This document shows positions 55,111-64,000 of a DNA stretch of 64,000 bases, piece by piece. The notes beneath the pieces are model-generated. The model searched no databases. It saw only the letters and a list, made by a program, of their open reading frames with translations, and was not told where the DNA came from. Position 1 is the first letter of the stretch. Every line of letters starts with the position of its first letter. The translations under genes were made by a program, and so were the position numbers. This DNA is from Bradymonadales bacterium (GTDB lineage: Bacteria > Myxococcota_A > Bradymonadia > JAFGEP01): the NCBI GenBank assembly GCA_016931535.1, contig JAFGEP010000050.1, positions 1 through 64,000 on the forward strand, given 5' to 3'.

Positions 55111-57453
55111 TCAGTAGAGCATCCCGGGGAGGGAGAAGCGCTCCTCGCGCAGAGGCAAGCGAAAGGGACCCTGGGATTCCAGAGCATAGACCGTCCCCTC
55201 GACATGGCGAAGCAGGACTTCGCCTTGTCCCCAGTGCATCCCCTGTCCGATCAGTCGGGCCTCGCCGTTCGAGAGAACCTCGGCCAGAAATCCCTCCTCT
55301 CCCCGCCGGATGGCCACCAGCCACCGACCGTCGGAAGCGATCGGCAGTCCGTCCAAGATCGCCCAGCGGTCGCCGGGGGCAAGCAGGTGTCGGGCAGCGG
55401 TGTCGGGCGGGAAGGTGATGGGGATCCACCGCTCCTCGGGATCTTTGCACCAGAGACCGGCGGACTCGACGCCGAGGCAAAAGCCATCTTGCCGCGCAAA
55501 GGCGGCGGTCGGAGGGGAGCGCAGGGTGTCGGGGGTGTGAAGCCGAAAGCAGTCGTTCTCCTGGCACCTCCACAGGGTGACCGCTCCCTGGCGCGTTCCA
55601 GTGACCAGGATCCCGCTGGCCAGACCGACCACCTGGTGGGCCTCACCCCCCAGAGGGTAGGGTTGCGCCCAGCTTTCCGCGCTGGAGTGCCTCCAGGTGA
55701 TGGCGCCGTCCGCCAGGGCGTAGATCCTCCCCAGTCCGTCGGCGGCTAGCAGCGGCGGGTTGTGGGGCGGCCCCTCGGGGGAGAAGGAAGGGGTCAGATC
55801 GAATTGCTCTTCTCCCAGCTTGATGACTCGAGGGCGGGGTGGATCGGGCTCGTTCTCCTGGTACCACCCGGACAGATAGATGCCACCGGAGGGGCTGATC
55901 GCCAGGGAAATCAACGCAAAGGGGGGGCCACCCAGAGGATGGGGGTGCCAATCCCATCCGTCGCGGGAGCTGAAGAGCGAGCGGGGCTCCGGCAGGTAGG
56001 CGAGGTAGTGCCTGGCATCCTGGCCGCGCACAGCGAGAAGGTCCAGGGGATGGGTCAGGATCCGTTCGGCGCTTCCGGCCTCTATGAGCAGGGTCTGACT
56101 GGGGCTGATCGCGTAGACTCCTCGCGGGGTTCCTACCAGGCAGCTCTCTTGGGGTACGGCCATCCCATGCCAGTCGAACTGGCCCTGCCGATCGGGAAGC
56201 GGATGCCAGGTGTCTTCGGAGAAGGACCAGAACCGGCCGTCCTGTTCGGCCAGCACCACAGGATGCTGAATCGAGCCACCCACGGCGATCCGGGGTGGCG
56301 AGGCGCCAGTCGTCTCTTCCAACGAATCGATGGACCGCTCGCCATCTTGCCATGAGACGAGCTGTACACCCGATTCCCACGCCGCGCCTGCCATGCCGTT
56401 GCGCTCGGTGCCGGTAATGCCGTCGATCCGATTCCCCTGTATGGGGTGTGGCTCTTGCCAGGTGATGATCCGGCGTTCCAGTTGGCCCGTGAAGAGGAGG
56501 TTCTGGTCGGTGGAACGACAGAGGGCGAACGCCAGGTCGCCTTCATACCCTACCTGGAGCAGACGCAGGCAGCTTGCGGGGAGGCGGAGCGCCATGGGAG
56601 GACCGGACAGCTCCAGGCGGCCTCCGGTAAACTCGGACAGGTAACCCCGGGTGACCAGGAAAGCGGACTCCCGGCCAATCCGGATGGCGCCGCTTTGCCG
56701 ATCGAACGGCTCGTTGTCAGAGGAGAGGAAAAACAGGTGGTTGCCGGCCACCCGGTTCAGGTGGAGCAGGGTAACCCCGGACTGGACGATGGCGTCGGTG
56801 TTGTCAATCGGCACCCAGTCGTCGACGGCCAGGGGAGTCGGGAGGGGAAACACACTCCAGAGGGTATCGTCCAGGTGGCCGATCTCCCCCTGGCCCAGGC
56901 ACCAGATGCTCCCCTGTCCATCGGAACGACAATCGATGACAGGCTCCGGTCGACCGGCGGCCAACCGGATCGGTCGCCGGGGCAGGTCGATGGCCACCCG
57001 CTGCGGTGAGCGCAACGACCACCGGCAGGGACCGTATCCGCTGGAGGCACCTTGCAGGTCCACGCTGCGGACGCTGAAGCCGACAAAGGGTACCTGAGGG
57101 AGATCCGAGGGCAAGGCGATATCGAGCTCGACCTCGCCTTGTGCCGAGAAGCGGGGGGCAGTGACCACACAGAAGCCGGAATCGACCAGGCCGACGTCGT
57201 ACCGGATCTCTGGCTGAGGGGTGGCGTCATCATCGGCGGGCAACCAGACCAGGTGGAAGCGGTCGAGCGAGATCCGCTGGAGGTTGGTGAGCCAGGTGAT
57301 GGCGGGGGGTCTGTTGTCCTGTTCTCCCGACTCCTTGAAGTAGGCGGGCTGGAGGATGAGAACGAAGATGAGCCCCAGCCCGATCACAAGCCACAGGACC
57401 TTGTTCGACAACAGGCCGAGCAGCCATCGAATGGGGCGGTTACCGGTGCTCAT
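55111..57453 (-). CDS. Membrane-anchored exported protein, probable beta-propeller
   Basis: 780 residues. One N-terminal membrane helix (LLSNKVLWLVIGLGLIFVLIL) is followed by an exported part of about 735 residues rich in Trp, Gly and Asp. Many short blocks read like propeller blades: GSIWCLGQGEIGHL, GRFWSFSEDTWHPL, GRIYALADGAITWRH and GRWLVAIRRGEEGF. A fibronectin-like beta segment lies near residues 50-150 (ISLDRFHLVWLPADDDA). The ATG overlaps the thiE stop by four bases. No family name is secure. Confidence 0.6.
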   Translation of the reverse strand: MSTGNRPIRWLLGLLSNKVLWLVIGLGLIFVLILQPAYFKESGEQDNRPPAITWLTNLQRISLDRFHLVWLPADDDATPQPEIRYDVGLVDSGFCVVTAPRFSAQGEVELDIALPSDLPQVPFVGFSVRSVDLQGASSGYGPCRWSLRSPQRVAIDLPRRPIRLAAGRPEPVIDCRSDGQGSIWCLGQGEIGHLDDTLWSVFPLPTPLAVDDWVPIDNTDAIVQSGVTLLHLNRVAGNHLFFLSSDNEPFDRQSGAIRIGRESAFLVTRGYLSEFTGGRLELSGPPMALRLPASCLRLLQVGYEGDLAFALCRSTDQNLLFTGQLERRIITWQEPHPIQGNRIDGITGTERNGMAGAAWESGVQLVSWQDGERSIDSLEETTGASPPRIAVGGSIQHPVVLAEQDGRFWSFSEDTWHPLPDRQGQFDWHGMAVPQESCLVGTPRGVYAISPSQTLLIEAGSAERILTHPLDLLAVRGQDARHYLAYLPEPRSLFSSRDGWDWHPHPLGGPPFALISLAISPSGGIYLSGWYQENEPDPPRPRVIKLGEEQFDLTPSFSPEGPPHNPPLLAADGLGRIYALADGAITWRHSSAESWAQPYPLGGEAHQVVGLASGILVTGTRQGAVTLWRCQENDCFRLHTPDTLRSPPTAAFARQDGFCLGVESAGLWCKDPEERWIPITFPPDTAARHLLAPGDRWAILDGLPIASDGRWLVAIRRGEEGFLAEVLSNGEARLIGQGMHWGQGEVLLRHVEGTVYALESQGPFRLPLREERFSLPGMLY

Positions 57454-58214
57454 TGAGGTGCACTCTCCTTGTCAATGCCAGCAGGGAGCGGAAGGCCGGA
57501 TGATGGTACCTCTCGGTCTGTGGTTGGAGCGAGAGCGCTGGTGATGGCCGCGATCAACTCCCGGACCGCATCGAGGGGGTGGCGATCAAGACAGACCGCA
57601 CCCAGCACAGCTGCGCCAAATGCCCCACATCGCAGGCAGGTGGCGATGTTGGAGCGATCGATGCCACCCAGCGCCAGGATCGGGATCTCGACCGCCTGGA
57701 CCGCCAATTCGAGCGTCTTCCATCCCAGGGCTGGACGAGGTTGGACCTTGGCGCTGTGGGGGGGGAAGATCGGACTCAAGGTGACATAGTCAGCCCCCTG
57801 CTGTTGGGCCTGGACCATCTCTGCCAGGGAGTGACAGGAGCGGCCTACCCAATCTGCGGGCCACCGCTGCCGTGCCTGCGGGATGGGGACGCCGGAAGCG
57901 GCCAGGTGAAGACCGGCCGCCGATGGGACGGGTGAGAGGTCATTTGTGCGACCGACCAGCAGTTGAGCGCCGGCCGTTCGAAAAAGCCGCACCAGTGCTC
58001 GTGCATCCTGGTGCTGGAGGGTGGGCTGGTCGAGGTGGTTGCGGTACCAGAAACGTCGGGCACCGCCAGCCAGGGCCTGACTCGCCACCTCAAGCAGGCA
58101 ATGGCCGGCCGAAAGGATGGTTGGCTTGTCGAGCACGACCAACAACCGATCTTCCGGTTGGGGGTCATCCTCCGCAAACGGCCTGGATGATCTCAATCCG
58201 GTCTCCCTGTGCAA
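57450..58214 (-). CDS. Thiamine phosphate synthase or TenI-like protein
   Basis: 254 residues from a TTG at 58214; a TTG at 58145 would leave about 231 residues and remove most of the overlap with thiS. The TIM-barrel has ARFWYRNHLDQPTL-like segments, ADYVTLSPIFPPHSAKVQPRPALGW and PILALGGIDRSNIATCLRCGAFGAAVLGAV, which match ThiE/TenI. The ThiE active-site GxxFxTxTK region is changed (LSPIFPPHSAKV), as in TenI thiazole tautomerases. It overlaps thiS and the membrane protein gene, so all three are one operon. Confidence 0.75.
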   Translation of the reverse strand: MHRETGLRSSRPFAEDDPQPEDRLLVVLDKPTILSAGHCLLEVASQALAGGARRFWYRNHLDQPTLQHQDARALVRLFRTAGAQLLVGRTNDLSPVPSAAGLHLAASGVPIPQARQRWPADWVGRSCHSLAEMVQAQQQGADYVTLSPIFPPHSAKVQPRPALGWKTLELAVQAVEIPILALGGIDRSNIATCLRCGAFGAAVLGAVCLDRHPLDAVRELIAAITSALAPTTDREVPSSGLPLPAGIDKESAPQ

Positions 58215-58371
58215 GGGCGATGGAACTCCAACTTTCCCGAGAGAGGACCTCGTCGTTCAAGGCGATGGCCATTCCCGGCCGATCGGAGGAAAGGTCGAGG
58301 CGATGCAGGAGGTCAAACAGCGAAAGCCCCTGCGGCAGGTCCATGGGTCGCCCATTGACCACCAGCTTCAT
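58165..58371 (-). CDS. thiS: Sulfur carrier protein ThiS
   Basis: 68 residues from the ATG at 58371, with GAGGGGG upstream. It is a ubiquitin-like fold (MKLVVNGRPMDLPQGLSLFDLLH) ending in CGG. The terminal Gly-Gly is needed for thiocarboxylation; the sulfur goes into the thiazole of thiamine. It starts the thiS-thiE operon. Confidence 0.9.
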   Translation of the reverse strand: MKLVVNGRPMDLPQGLSLFDLLHRLDLSSDRPGMAIALNDEVLSRESWSSIALAQGDRIEIIQAVCGG

Positions 58372-58514
58372 CGGACCCCCTCCTCTGGCCATGGAGCGCC
58401 TGCGATGTCCGTGGGCGCAGTGCTGACCGGCGCTCGATCCAGTCGGTTCCTGCGCGCAGTCCACAGCGTTTGCCGATACCCCCCGAGGTGTCAAGGGAAT
58501 CGCGTAGTGAGGGG

Positions 58515-59570
58515 TTACATCGGCCAGTAATGCACCACCGTGAACTGGACCATCAAGTTGCACGCTGCGTGGAACACGATGGGGGCGGCCAGCCCCCGGC
58601 TGCGATCGCGCAACCAGCCAAAGAGCAGCGAGGGGAAGAAGACCGCCAGCCGTTGGGGCTCAAGACCGATCAGAAAGTGGCCCAGCGCGAACAGTAGACT
58701 GGTGATCAGGATAGCCGGGCTGAGGTGGAACGGCCCCAGGTGCCAGCGCGCCGGAAAGATGGCATCCAGGCGGGTCTGGATGTATCCGCGGTAGAAGAAC
58801 TCTTCCGGCAGGGCAACCAAGAGTAGTTGGATGGCGAGCCACAACAGGATCCACCAGCAACTCCGTTCGATGGTGAGGGGGAGATCGGGGGGGGAAACCG
58901 GACGGTTCCCCAGCCGGAGAAGCTCAGCCGGCAAGGGGATGCCGTCTCGCTGGATGTCGATCGACAGACGATGGCCCGAGTAGGCCAGAAAGGCGAGGTT
59001 ATGGCCTCCACGAGGAGTGGTGATCTCCCAGGTCTGGAAAGGCTCCTCCTGGATGACCCTCGGTGTGGGGCCCCCGAGGTGTTGGAGCCGTCCATCCGTC
59101 TCCAGGCGGATCTGCCAGTACCCTGGTCCTCGCCAGCTCAGGATGAGGTTGCGTTGGTTACGCCACAGAACCGCTCCTTGGGATATCTCGTCTGGCTGCA
59201 CCCGGATCTCGTCTGGCCAGGTCTGGTAGTTGTCAAGGCGGAGCTCCAGGCGGTGACCCAGGACCAGGACCTCCCAGGCGTGGTATCCGATCCAGAAGAA
59301 GGGCAGCGTGATCACGGTCAGCAGCAGACCGACGGCGATGCCCCGGCGCGCACCCTGCAGGGTCAAGCCGAAGTCGGCCGGTTCCAGACCTCGTCTGCGC
59401 AGGACGGCGGCCGGCAGGTACAGGAAGATGACGGCCACCAGGGCCAGGGCGTTCTCTTGGATGAAGGGCAGGATCTGTCCAGCGAAGACCACCAAAAGGG
59501 TGAGAAGCAGGCTCAAGCCGTAGACCCCCATCACCTCTCGAAGGACTGAGCTTCGGCTCGATTCCGGCAT
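58515..59570 (-). CDS. CPBP-type intramembrane protease with a large exported insert
   Basis: 351 residues from the ATG at 59570, with AGGAGG eight bases upstream. Catalytic motifs of the CPBP (Abi/CAAX Rce1-like) family are intact: EEFFYR (Glu256, Glu257, Arg261), His298 in LFALGHF, and His334 with Asn338 in FHAACN. Two or three membrane helices at the start are followed by about 115 residues that are beta-rich and not hydrophobic (from about 105 to 220, with VLWRNQRNLILSWRGPGYW), an unusual insertion before the catalytic helices. Such proteases process exported or lipidated proteins. Confidence 0.85.
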   Translation of the reverse strand: MPESSRSSVLREVMGVYGLSLLLTLLVVFAGQILPFIQENALALVAVIFLYLPAAVLRRRGLEPADFGLTLQGARRGIAVGLLLTVITLPFFWIGYHAWEVLVLGHRLELRLDNYQTWPDEIRVQPDEISQGAVLWRNQRNLILSWRGPGYWQIRLETDGRLQHLGGPTPRVIQEEPFQTWEITTPRGGHNLAFLAYSGHRLSIDIQRDGIPLPAELLRLGNRPVSPPDLPLTIERSCWWILLWLAIQLLLVALPEEFFYRGYIQTRLDAIFPARWHLGPFHLSPAILITSLLFALGHFLIGLEPQRLAVFFPSLLFGWLRDRSRGLAAPIVFHAACNLMVQFTVVHYWPM

Positions 59571-59607
59571 CTTGGGATCCTCCTGGGGTACTGCCAACGG
59601 TCAGAAT

Positions 59608-59624
59608 CTGGTGCATCGCACCAG
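59608..59624. promoter_or_regulatory. 17-bp palindrome upstream of the CPBP protease gene
   Basis: CTGGTGC-ATC-GCACCAG is a perfect 7-3-7 inverted repeat, 38 bases before the protease ATG. It could be an operator or a small hairpin in the leader. No regulator site known to me matches. Confidence 0.4.
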
Positions 59625-59863
59625 GGGAACCTCTTTCCAGATCGACTGGCGGTCTACCGCTTCTTTGGTAGAAGCCGAGGCAATAGCATCTCTCAGATCG
59701 ATGTTTAATTGAAAGAAATGTCGCTCGTTGTGTACACTCCTGATGATTCGTGCAAGCGGGGGGTGATCGGGGATCTGCTCTGTGTCCCGGTTGTGCGATC
59801 GGTCTTTGGCGCGCGCGATACGAACTCGTGGGGGCGTCCCTTGATGAGGCCCGGAGAATCCTG

Positions 59864-62800
59864 ATGGAGCGGTTTTATATCCGGCAGACCAGCGGAGAGG
59901 TCTTTGGACCGTTCGAACAGCTTTTTGTCGAGCGGCTGATCGCGGAAGGAAACCTGACCGGTGAAGAGGGGATCTCCCAGGATGGGACGACCTGGATACC
60001 GATCCTGGCGCTACCGGTGTTTGCCCGAGCATTCGAGGGCCAGGGGCCCAAAGCGACCAGGCGTCGAACCGAACGGCCGCCACAAGAGCGCCTCCAAGCA
60101 ACGGACCACCGAGACGAGACGGTGCCTTATCCGTCGGACATGGGAACCGTGGGGTTGGGCCAACAGCCCGTCTTGGAACCCGGTCCGGCGCAACCTGTGG
60201 ATTTCGAAGACTTCGGCCAGCAGGATGCCGGTGCCGCCCCCTTTCCCCCTCCGGTGGACGATGAGGATTCGACTCCACCAGGCGACCGCGAAGCAACAGT
60301 CTGGGCAAGGCCCAGGGCACCTGGCATGACCGGCTCCCGCGTTCCTGACACCGGCAACGTGACCGATGTCGCCATCCCCCCCTTGCCCGGTCTCTCCGGG
60401 CCACCCGCTTTGCGTATCGATCTCCCGTCGGGGGCCCGCTCGACCCAGGAGCAACCGTCAACCAGCGAGGCCATGGGGAGCCGCCCCAGCTCTGCTTTCG
60501 ATGAATTGATGGATGTGCTGGATCGAAAATCTGGCTTGCTCCAGATCCCCGCCACCGCGAGTGGCACAGCCCCTACTCGTGGCCAACCCTCCACCGCAGG
60601 GAAAGAGAAAGGACCCGAGTCCGCTCCCGTCACATTCCCTGAGCTTCCTGTACTCCGGCGGCAGCCAGAGGAGGATTTTGCCACTCCTTACGGGGTCAGG
60701 GTCGTCCTGCCTTTGCCGGTCGAGGCGATTCCCGAGCTGCCCATTCCGAAGCGATACGGACTGGAGGAGTCGGATATGGGTGGGGGTGATCTCTCGGAAA
60801 GAGACGTCGGTGCCCCTGGTGCCCCGGCCGGGGAGCCGCCGGCTGCCGTGCCGGGCGAAAGGAGGGGGCGCGGCTATCCGTCCGGTGGCGAGCAGGGGGG
60901 TAGGACGCTCCGCTCAAGAAAGGGGCCACCACCGATTCCGGTTTCCGACCAACAGGCGATGCCGACCCAGGGACCTGAGGTGCCCGAGCTGCCAGGATTG
61001 GCGCGAACGGAGGTGGAAAGCTGGAGTTTCCCTGACGTCCAGCCCGAGCTGCCGGCGCCGGTAGGAAGGGAAGGGGATCAATGGGGGATCTCCGAGGATC
61101 AGCCTGAGCAGCCGGCGGCTTACCCGTCTCAGATGGCTCCCCAGGCGGTGGGACCGGAGCTGCCGGTTCCGGTAGGAAGAGAGGGGGATCAATGGGGGAT
61201 TCCGGCTCGTCAGCCGGAAATGCCGACGTCGCGTCCCACAACCGCAACTCCCCAGACATCGAGGCCAGAGCTGCCGGTGCTTAAGGAGGAATTCATCCCG
61301 GAACCGCTGGCTCCTCCCGAGGACATGGCGCTGCCAGGGCGGCGCACGATCCAGTCAGAGCTGCCGGTTCGGAGGGAGGTGAGGGCGGAGCTGCCGGTTC
61401 CTCGGATCGGTGATGCCGAGCTGCCAGTCCGCAAGGAGGGGATGGTCGAGCTGCCTACGGTCCAGCTGGAGGGAAAGACCAGTCTGCCGGGCCGCCGCGA
61501 GGGAGCAGCGGAGTTGCCCACCTCGCGATTTGGGGGAACCGGTCTGCCCACCTCGTCGGAATGGTCCACGGTGCCATCCGGGATGAAGGCGCGACCGGGG
61601 GAGCTTCCTGCAGCGCGTTACAATGTGGCACAGTTGCCCGAGCCGCGAGAAGGCACACTGGTAGAAGACCAGGGGGTGGAGCCGACTCGGCAGCTCTTGG
61701 TCGGGGGCGTGGATTCCGCCTTCCAGAGGACGCCGGCACCTCTCGATGAGCCCGGGGATGAACCGCCTTTTCCGGCGGATCGGTATGCCGAGACCATTCC
61801 CTCGGCTCATGTCCTGGACATGATGACCCCACTGCCGGAGGAGAAAGGTCTTGGCATCGGCGAAGAGCCACTGGACAAGATGGGGAGACCTGGGGTGTCT
61901 CCGATACCCGGGCCGATCGAGGAGCAGCTGTTCGATGAGGAGGTGGCAGCCTACGCACTGCCCACCCGGGAGCGACCCTCGGCGGAGGAGGCGGCTCCCA
62001 CGCGGATTCTCACCGAAAGGGCAGAGGTGCTGGCAGGGCCAAGGCCGAAAGAGAAGGTGGTCAAGGTTCGCCCCGAGGCGCGGAGGCGATCGCGCTGGTT
62101 GCCTTATGTTGCCCTGGCCGTCCTTCTCGGCTTGATCTGGTTCGGAGCGGCGGTGGTGCCCGACCTGATCTCTTCGCGCCGGGGCGATGACAATCGGTCT
62201 TTGGCGATCTCCCCGGATGGGGTGAATGCGACGCCCCAGGTGGTCACCCGAGCTCCCGCGGTGAGTCTGGACCTGTTGGGGCCGGGCACATACGGAAGCT
62301 ATGTTTCCTTTCTCCAGCAGGCGATGGCTGCGGTCGAGAACACCGGAGGTCAGGATCTCGAGGCGGTGGCACGCCAGGTGGTTGGCCAGTCGCTGATGGC
62401 GATCCAGTACGGATCGGATGCCAGCCTGACGGGGGATCTGGCGGAGCGAGTCTCGCGTCTGACCGACGCCGGAGGGGAGATCCAGCAGCTGGCGCTGGGT
62501 GCCTGTGCTGCGATGCAGGGGGATACCCGGCGAGCCGAGGAGCAGCTTGGGCAGTTTCGCACGGGTCAGTACGCGCCCTGGGCCTCTTTGTTCTTGGGAT
62601 TGGCGGAGTACCAGCGTTATCTGAATGCCAGGACGGAGCACCAGGACCGCAGCCGACCCGCCGGAGTGGAGATGTCGACGCCGCCGAGCCCGGCGGAGAC
62701 GGAAGCCGAGCGCGATCGGGAGCTGCCGGTTGAGAGCCGGTTGGCAGGTGAGTCGGGTCAGGAGCCTTCCGTCGATCTCCCGGCGGCGCCGGAGGTTCCA

Positions 62801-64000
62801 CCGATGCTGGTGGAAGAGACGGCGAGCGACGGCGAGGAGGAACCCGCTGGGCAAACAGAGCCGGTGTTGGGCGAGGCGATGGGAGCGCACCTGGCGATGG
62901 CGATCCGCCTCTCTCCAGAGCTGGTGGTCGCCCACTACTTCCAGGGAGTCGGGGCGGTGATCGCAGGCCGGCGGGAGGACGCCATGACCAGCTTCCGGCG
63001 GACGGTGGAGCTGTTCCCTCAGCACATGCCGGCCGTGCTATCCCTGAGCGAACTGCTCTTTGGCCAGGGCGAGTTCACCGAGGCGCGCACCTTGTTGGGA
63101 ACCGCGCTGGAGTTTCCAGCCGGCCAGAGTTCGGAGCGGGAACGATCGAGAGTCCACCAGCTGCTGGGCCAGATCGCGCTGGCTCGCCAGGAGTTCAATG
63201 AGGCGGTGGAGGCGTTGAAGCAAGCCTTCTATGCCGATCCCACCAACACCATGGCGGTCAGACAGCTGGATCATCTGTTCTTCCAGACCGGCCGGTACGA
63301 CGAAGCGGTGGAGTTCTTCGGGCCCCATGCAACTGCTGGGGCTGCCAACGCCGAAGTGCTGGCTGCTCTGGCACATAACCGCCTTGGCCAGGGAGACGAT
63401 GACGGCGACTCCCAGGTCCTTCAAACGCTGGCGGCGGAACTACAGACCGCTCAGGATACCTTTCCGGAGGATCCACGATTTCCCTACTACCTGGGCCGAG
63501 TCAGCCAGGCGTTGATCCAGTTCGACCAGGCAGAGATCCACTATCGAAATGCGATCCAGAGAGACACCAGCTTCGTGCCGGGTTACCTCGGCCTGGCGGA
63601 CCTGGCGCGCCAGGCGAACCAAACAGAACGAGCGCTGGCCTATCTGAACGAGGGGGTCCAGTACGGGGAAGCCAGTGCCGACGCGGAGCAGGAGATCGGG
63701 GATGCCTACCTCTTGCTGGGTTATCCGGACCTGGCCATGGAGGCCTTCCGTAGGGCGATCCGTATCGATCCATATCATATCGAGGCCCGGCTCGAGTTGA
63801 CGCGGCAGCTGGTGGAGCAGGGGAGCCCCGAACAGCTGGCCGGCGCGCTACAACATCTGCGGACCATCGAGAACATCGGGGTGGATATGCCCGTACTGCA
63901 GGCGTTGTTCGCGCGGGTGTTCTATGGGCTGGGCGAACTGAACCAGGCCAGAGATCGGATGCAGCGGATCTCTACCAATGAACAGATGCATGGTGATCCG
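59864..64000 (+). CDS. GYF-like domain, Leu-Pro-repeat, TPR transmembrane protein (partial)
   Basis: The reading frame stays open for 1379 codons from the ATG at 59864 to the end of the window, so the C-terminus is missing. Residues 1-45 are a GYF_2-like domain (FYIRQTSGEVFGPFEQL and DGTTWIPI). A Pro/Glu/Arg-rich, unstructured part runs to about 740, with about 17 short units around a Leu-Pro core between about 265 and 595 (PELPVPVGREGDQWGI is nearly duplicated). One membrane helix lies at about 746-766 (PYVALAVLLGLIWFGAAVV). After it are helical TPR units, for example ADPTNTMAVRQLDHLFFQTGRYDEAVEFF and PGYLGLADLARQANQTERALAYL. GGAG precedes the ATG. It resembles the scaffold proteins of myxobacterial motility and secretion clusters, but none is identified here. 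Confidence 0.82.
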   Translation, partial: MERFYIRQTSGEVFGPFEQLFVERLIAEGNLTGEEGISQDGTTWIPILALPVFARAFEGQGPKATRRRTERPPQERLQATDHRDETVPYPSDMGTVGLGQQPVLEPGPAQPVDFEDFGQQDAGAAPFPPPVDDEDSTPPGDREATVWARPRAPGMTGSRVPDTGNVTDVAIPPLPGLSGPPALRIDLPSGARSTQEQPSTSEAMGSRPSSAFDELMDVLDRKSGLLQIPATASGTAPTRGQPSTAGKEKGPESAPVTFPELPVLRRQPEEDFATPYGVRVVLPLPVEAIPELPIPKRYGLEESDMGGGDLSERDVGAPGAPAGEPPAAVPGERRGRGYPSGGEQGGRTLRSRKGPPPIPVSDQQAMPTQGPEVPELPGLARTEVESWSFPDVQPELPAPVGREGDQWGISEDQPEQPAAYPSQMAPQAVGPELPVPVGREGDQWGIPARQPEMPTSRPTTATPQTSRPELPVLKEEFIPEPLAPPEDMALPGRRTIQSELPVRREVRAELPVPRIGDAELPVRKEGMVELPTVQLEGKTSLPGRREGAAELPTSRFGGTGLPTSSEWSTVPSGMKARPGELPAARYNVAQLPEPREGTLVEDQGVEPTRQLLVGGVDSAFQRTPAPLDEPGDEPPFPADRYAETIPSAHVLDMMTPLPEEKGLGIGEEPLDKMGRPGVSPIPGPIEEQLFDEEVAAYALPTRERPSAEEAAPTRILTERAEVLAGPRPKEKVVKVRPEARRRSRWLPYVALAVLLGLIWFGAAVVPDLISSRRGDDNRSLAISPDGVNATPQVVTRAPAVSLDLLGPGTYGSYVSFLQQAMAAVENTGGQDLEAVARQVVGQSLMAIQYGSDASLTGDLAERVSRLTDAGGEIQQLALGACAAMQGDTRRAEEQLGQFRTGQYAPWASLFLGLAEYQRYLNARTEHQDRSRPAGVEMSTPPSPAETEAERDRELPVESRLAGESGQEPSVDLPAAPEVPPMLVEETASDGEEEPAGQTEPVLGEAMGAHLAMAIRLSPELVVAHYFQGVGAVIAGRREDAMTSFRRTVELFPQHMPAVLSLSELLFGQGEFTEARTLLGTALEFPAGQSSERERSRVHQLLGQIALARQEFNEAVEALKQAFYADPTNTMAVRQLDHLFFQTGRYDEAVEFFGPHATAGAANAEVLAALAHNRLGQGDDDGDSQVLQTLAAELQTAQDTFPEDPRFPYYLGRVSQALIQFDQAEIHYRNAIQRDTSFVPGYLGLADLARQANQTERALAYLNEGVQYGEASADAEQEIGDAYLLLGYPDLAMEAFRRAIRIDPYHIEARLELTRQLVEQGSPEQLAGALQHLRTIENIGVDMPVLQALFARVFYGLGELNQARDRMQRISTNEQMHGDP

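Overview
The window is high-GC bacterial chromosome with dense coding on both strands. No phage, plasmid, CRISPR or rRNA genes were seen. The gene set suggests a deltaproteobacterial lineage of the Myxococcota or Bradymonadota type: Hanks-type Ser/Thr kinases with extracytoplasmic PEGA and Cys-rich Sel1 modules, MJ0042-type and CxxDG-type zinc ribbons, FHA and GYF-like domains, small outer-membrane barrel pairs, an alpha-2-macroglobulin and long Pro-rich linkers. The phylum is an inference, not a measurement.

Region 1 (1-15248) is one forward run of str/S10/spc/alpha genes: the end of tuf, then rpsJ, rplD-W-B, rpsS, rplV, rpsC, rplP, rpmC, rpsQ, rplN-X-E, rpsN, rpsH, rplF-R, rpsE, rpmD, rplO, secY, adk, map, infA, rpmJ, rpsM-K-D, rpoA, rplQ. 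The order is the textbook order except that rplC (L3) is missing between rpsJ and rplD, where only 10 bases remain. S14, S4, L36 and adenylate kinase all carry Cys-rich zinc sites.

Region 2 (15395-30755) is mixed. It holds a reverse-strand PHP-phosphoesterase/glycosyltransferase fusion and a PIG-V-like mannosyltransferase, then uvrB, a VTT-family membrane protein, an MJ0042 zinc-ribbon/TPR protein, a Fic-fold protein with a broken active site, membrane-anchored FtsY, two tandem outer-membrane barrels and mnmG.

Region 3 (30837-42983) is the most unusual part. A zinc-ribbon/FHA gene diverges from a forward array: a ClpB/ClpC-like AAA+ protein whose second ATPase domain has lost its catalytic residues, a transmembrane Ser/Thr kinase with a PEGA domain, a secreted or membrane partner sharing a Cys-x34-Cys repeat with that kinase, a second transmembrane kinase with Hcp-type Sel1 repeats, a SAMHD1-like HD hydrolase and dtd. 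Several stop and start codons overlap, which suggests translational coupling. I read it as a candidate envelope-sensing phosphorylation system that has not, to my knowledge, been described as a unit.

Region 4 (42984-50077) has a structured 200-bp non-coding element, mtnP, a five-zinc-ribbon membrane protein, a Lys/Glu-tailed protein, ssb, a secreted HExxH protein, coaX and nadC.

Region 5 (50361-64000) has a thioester-less alpha-2-macroglobulin, a palindromic repeat element, a thiS-thiE-(membrane-anchored exported protein) operon, a CPBP intramembrane protease and the start of a very long GYF-like/Leu-Pro-repeat/TPR protein that runs off the window.
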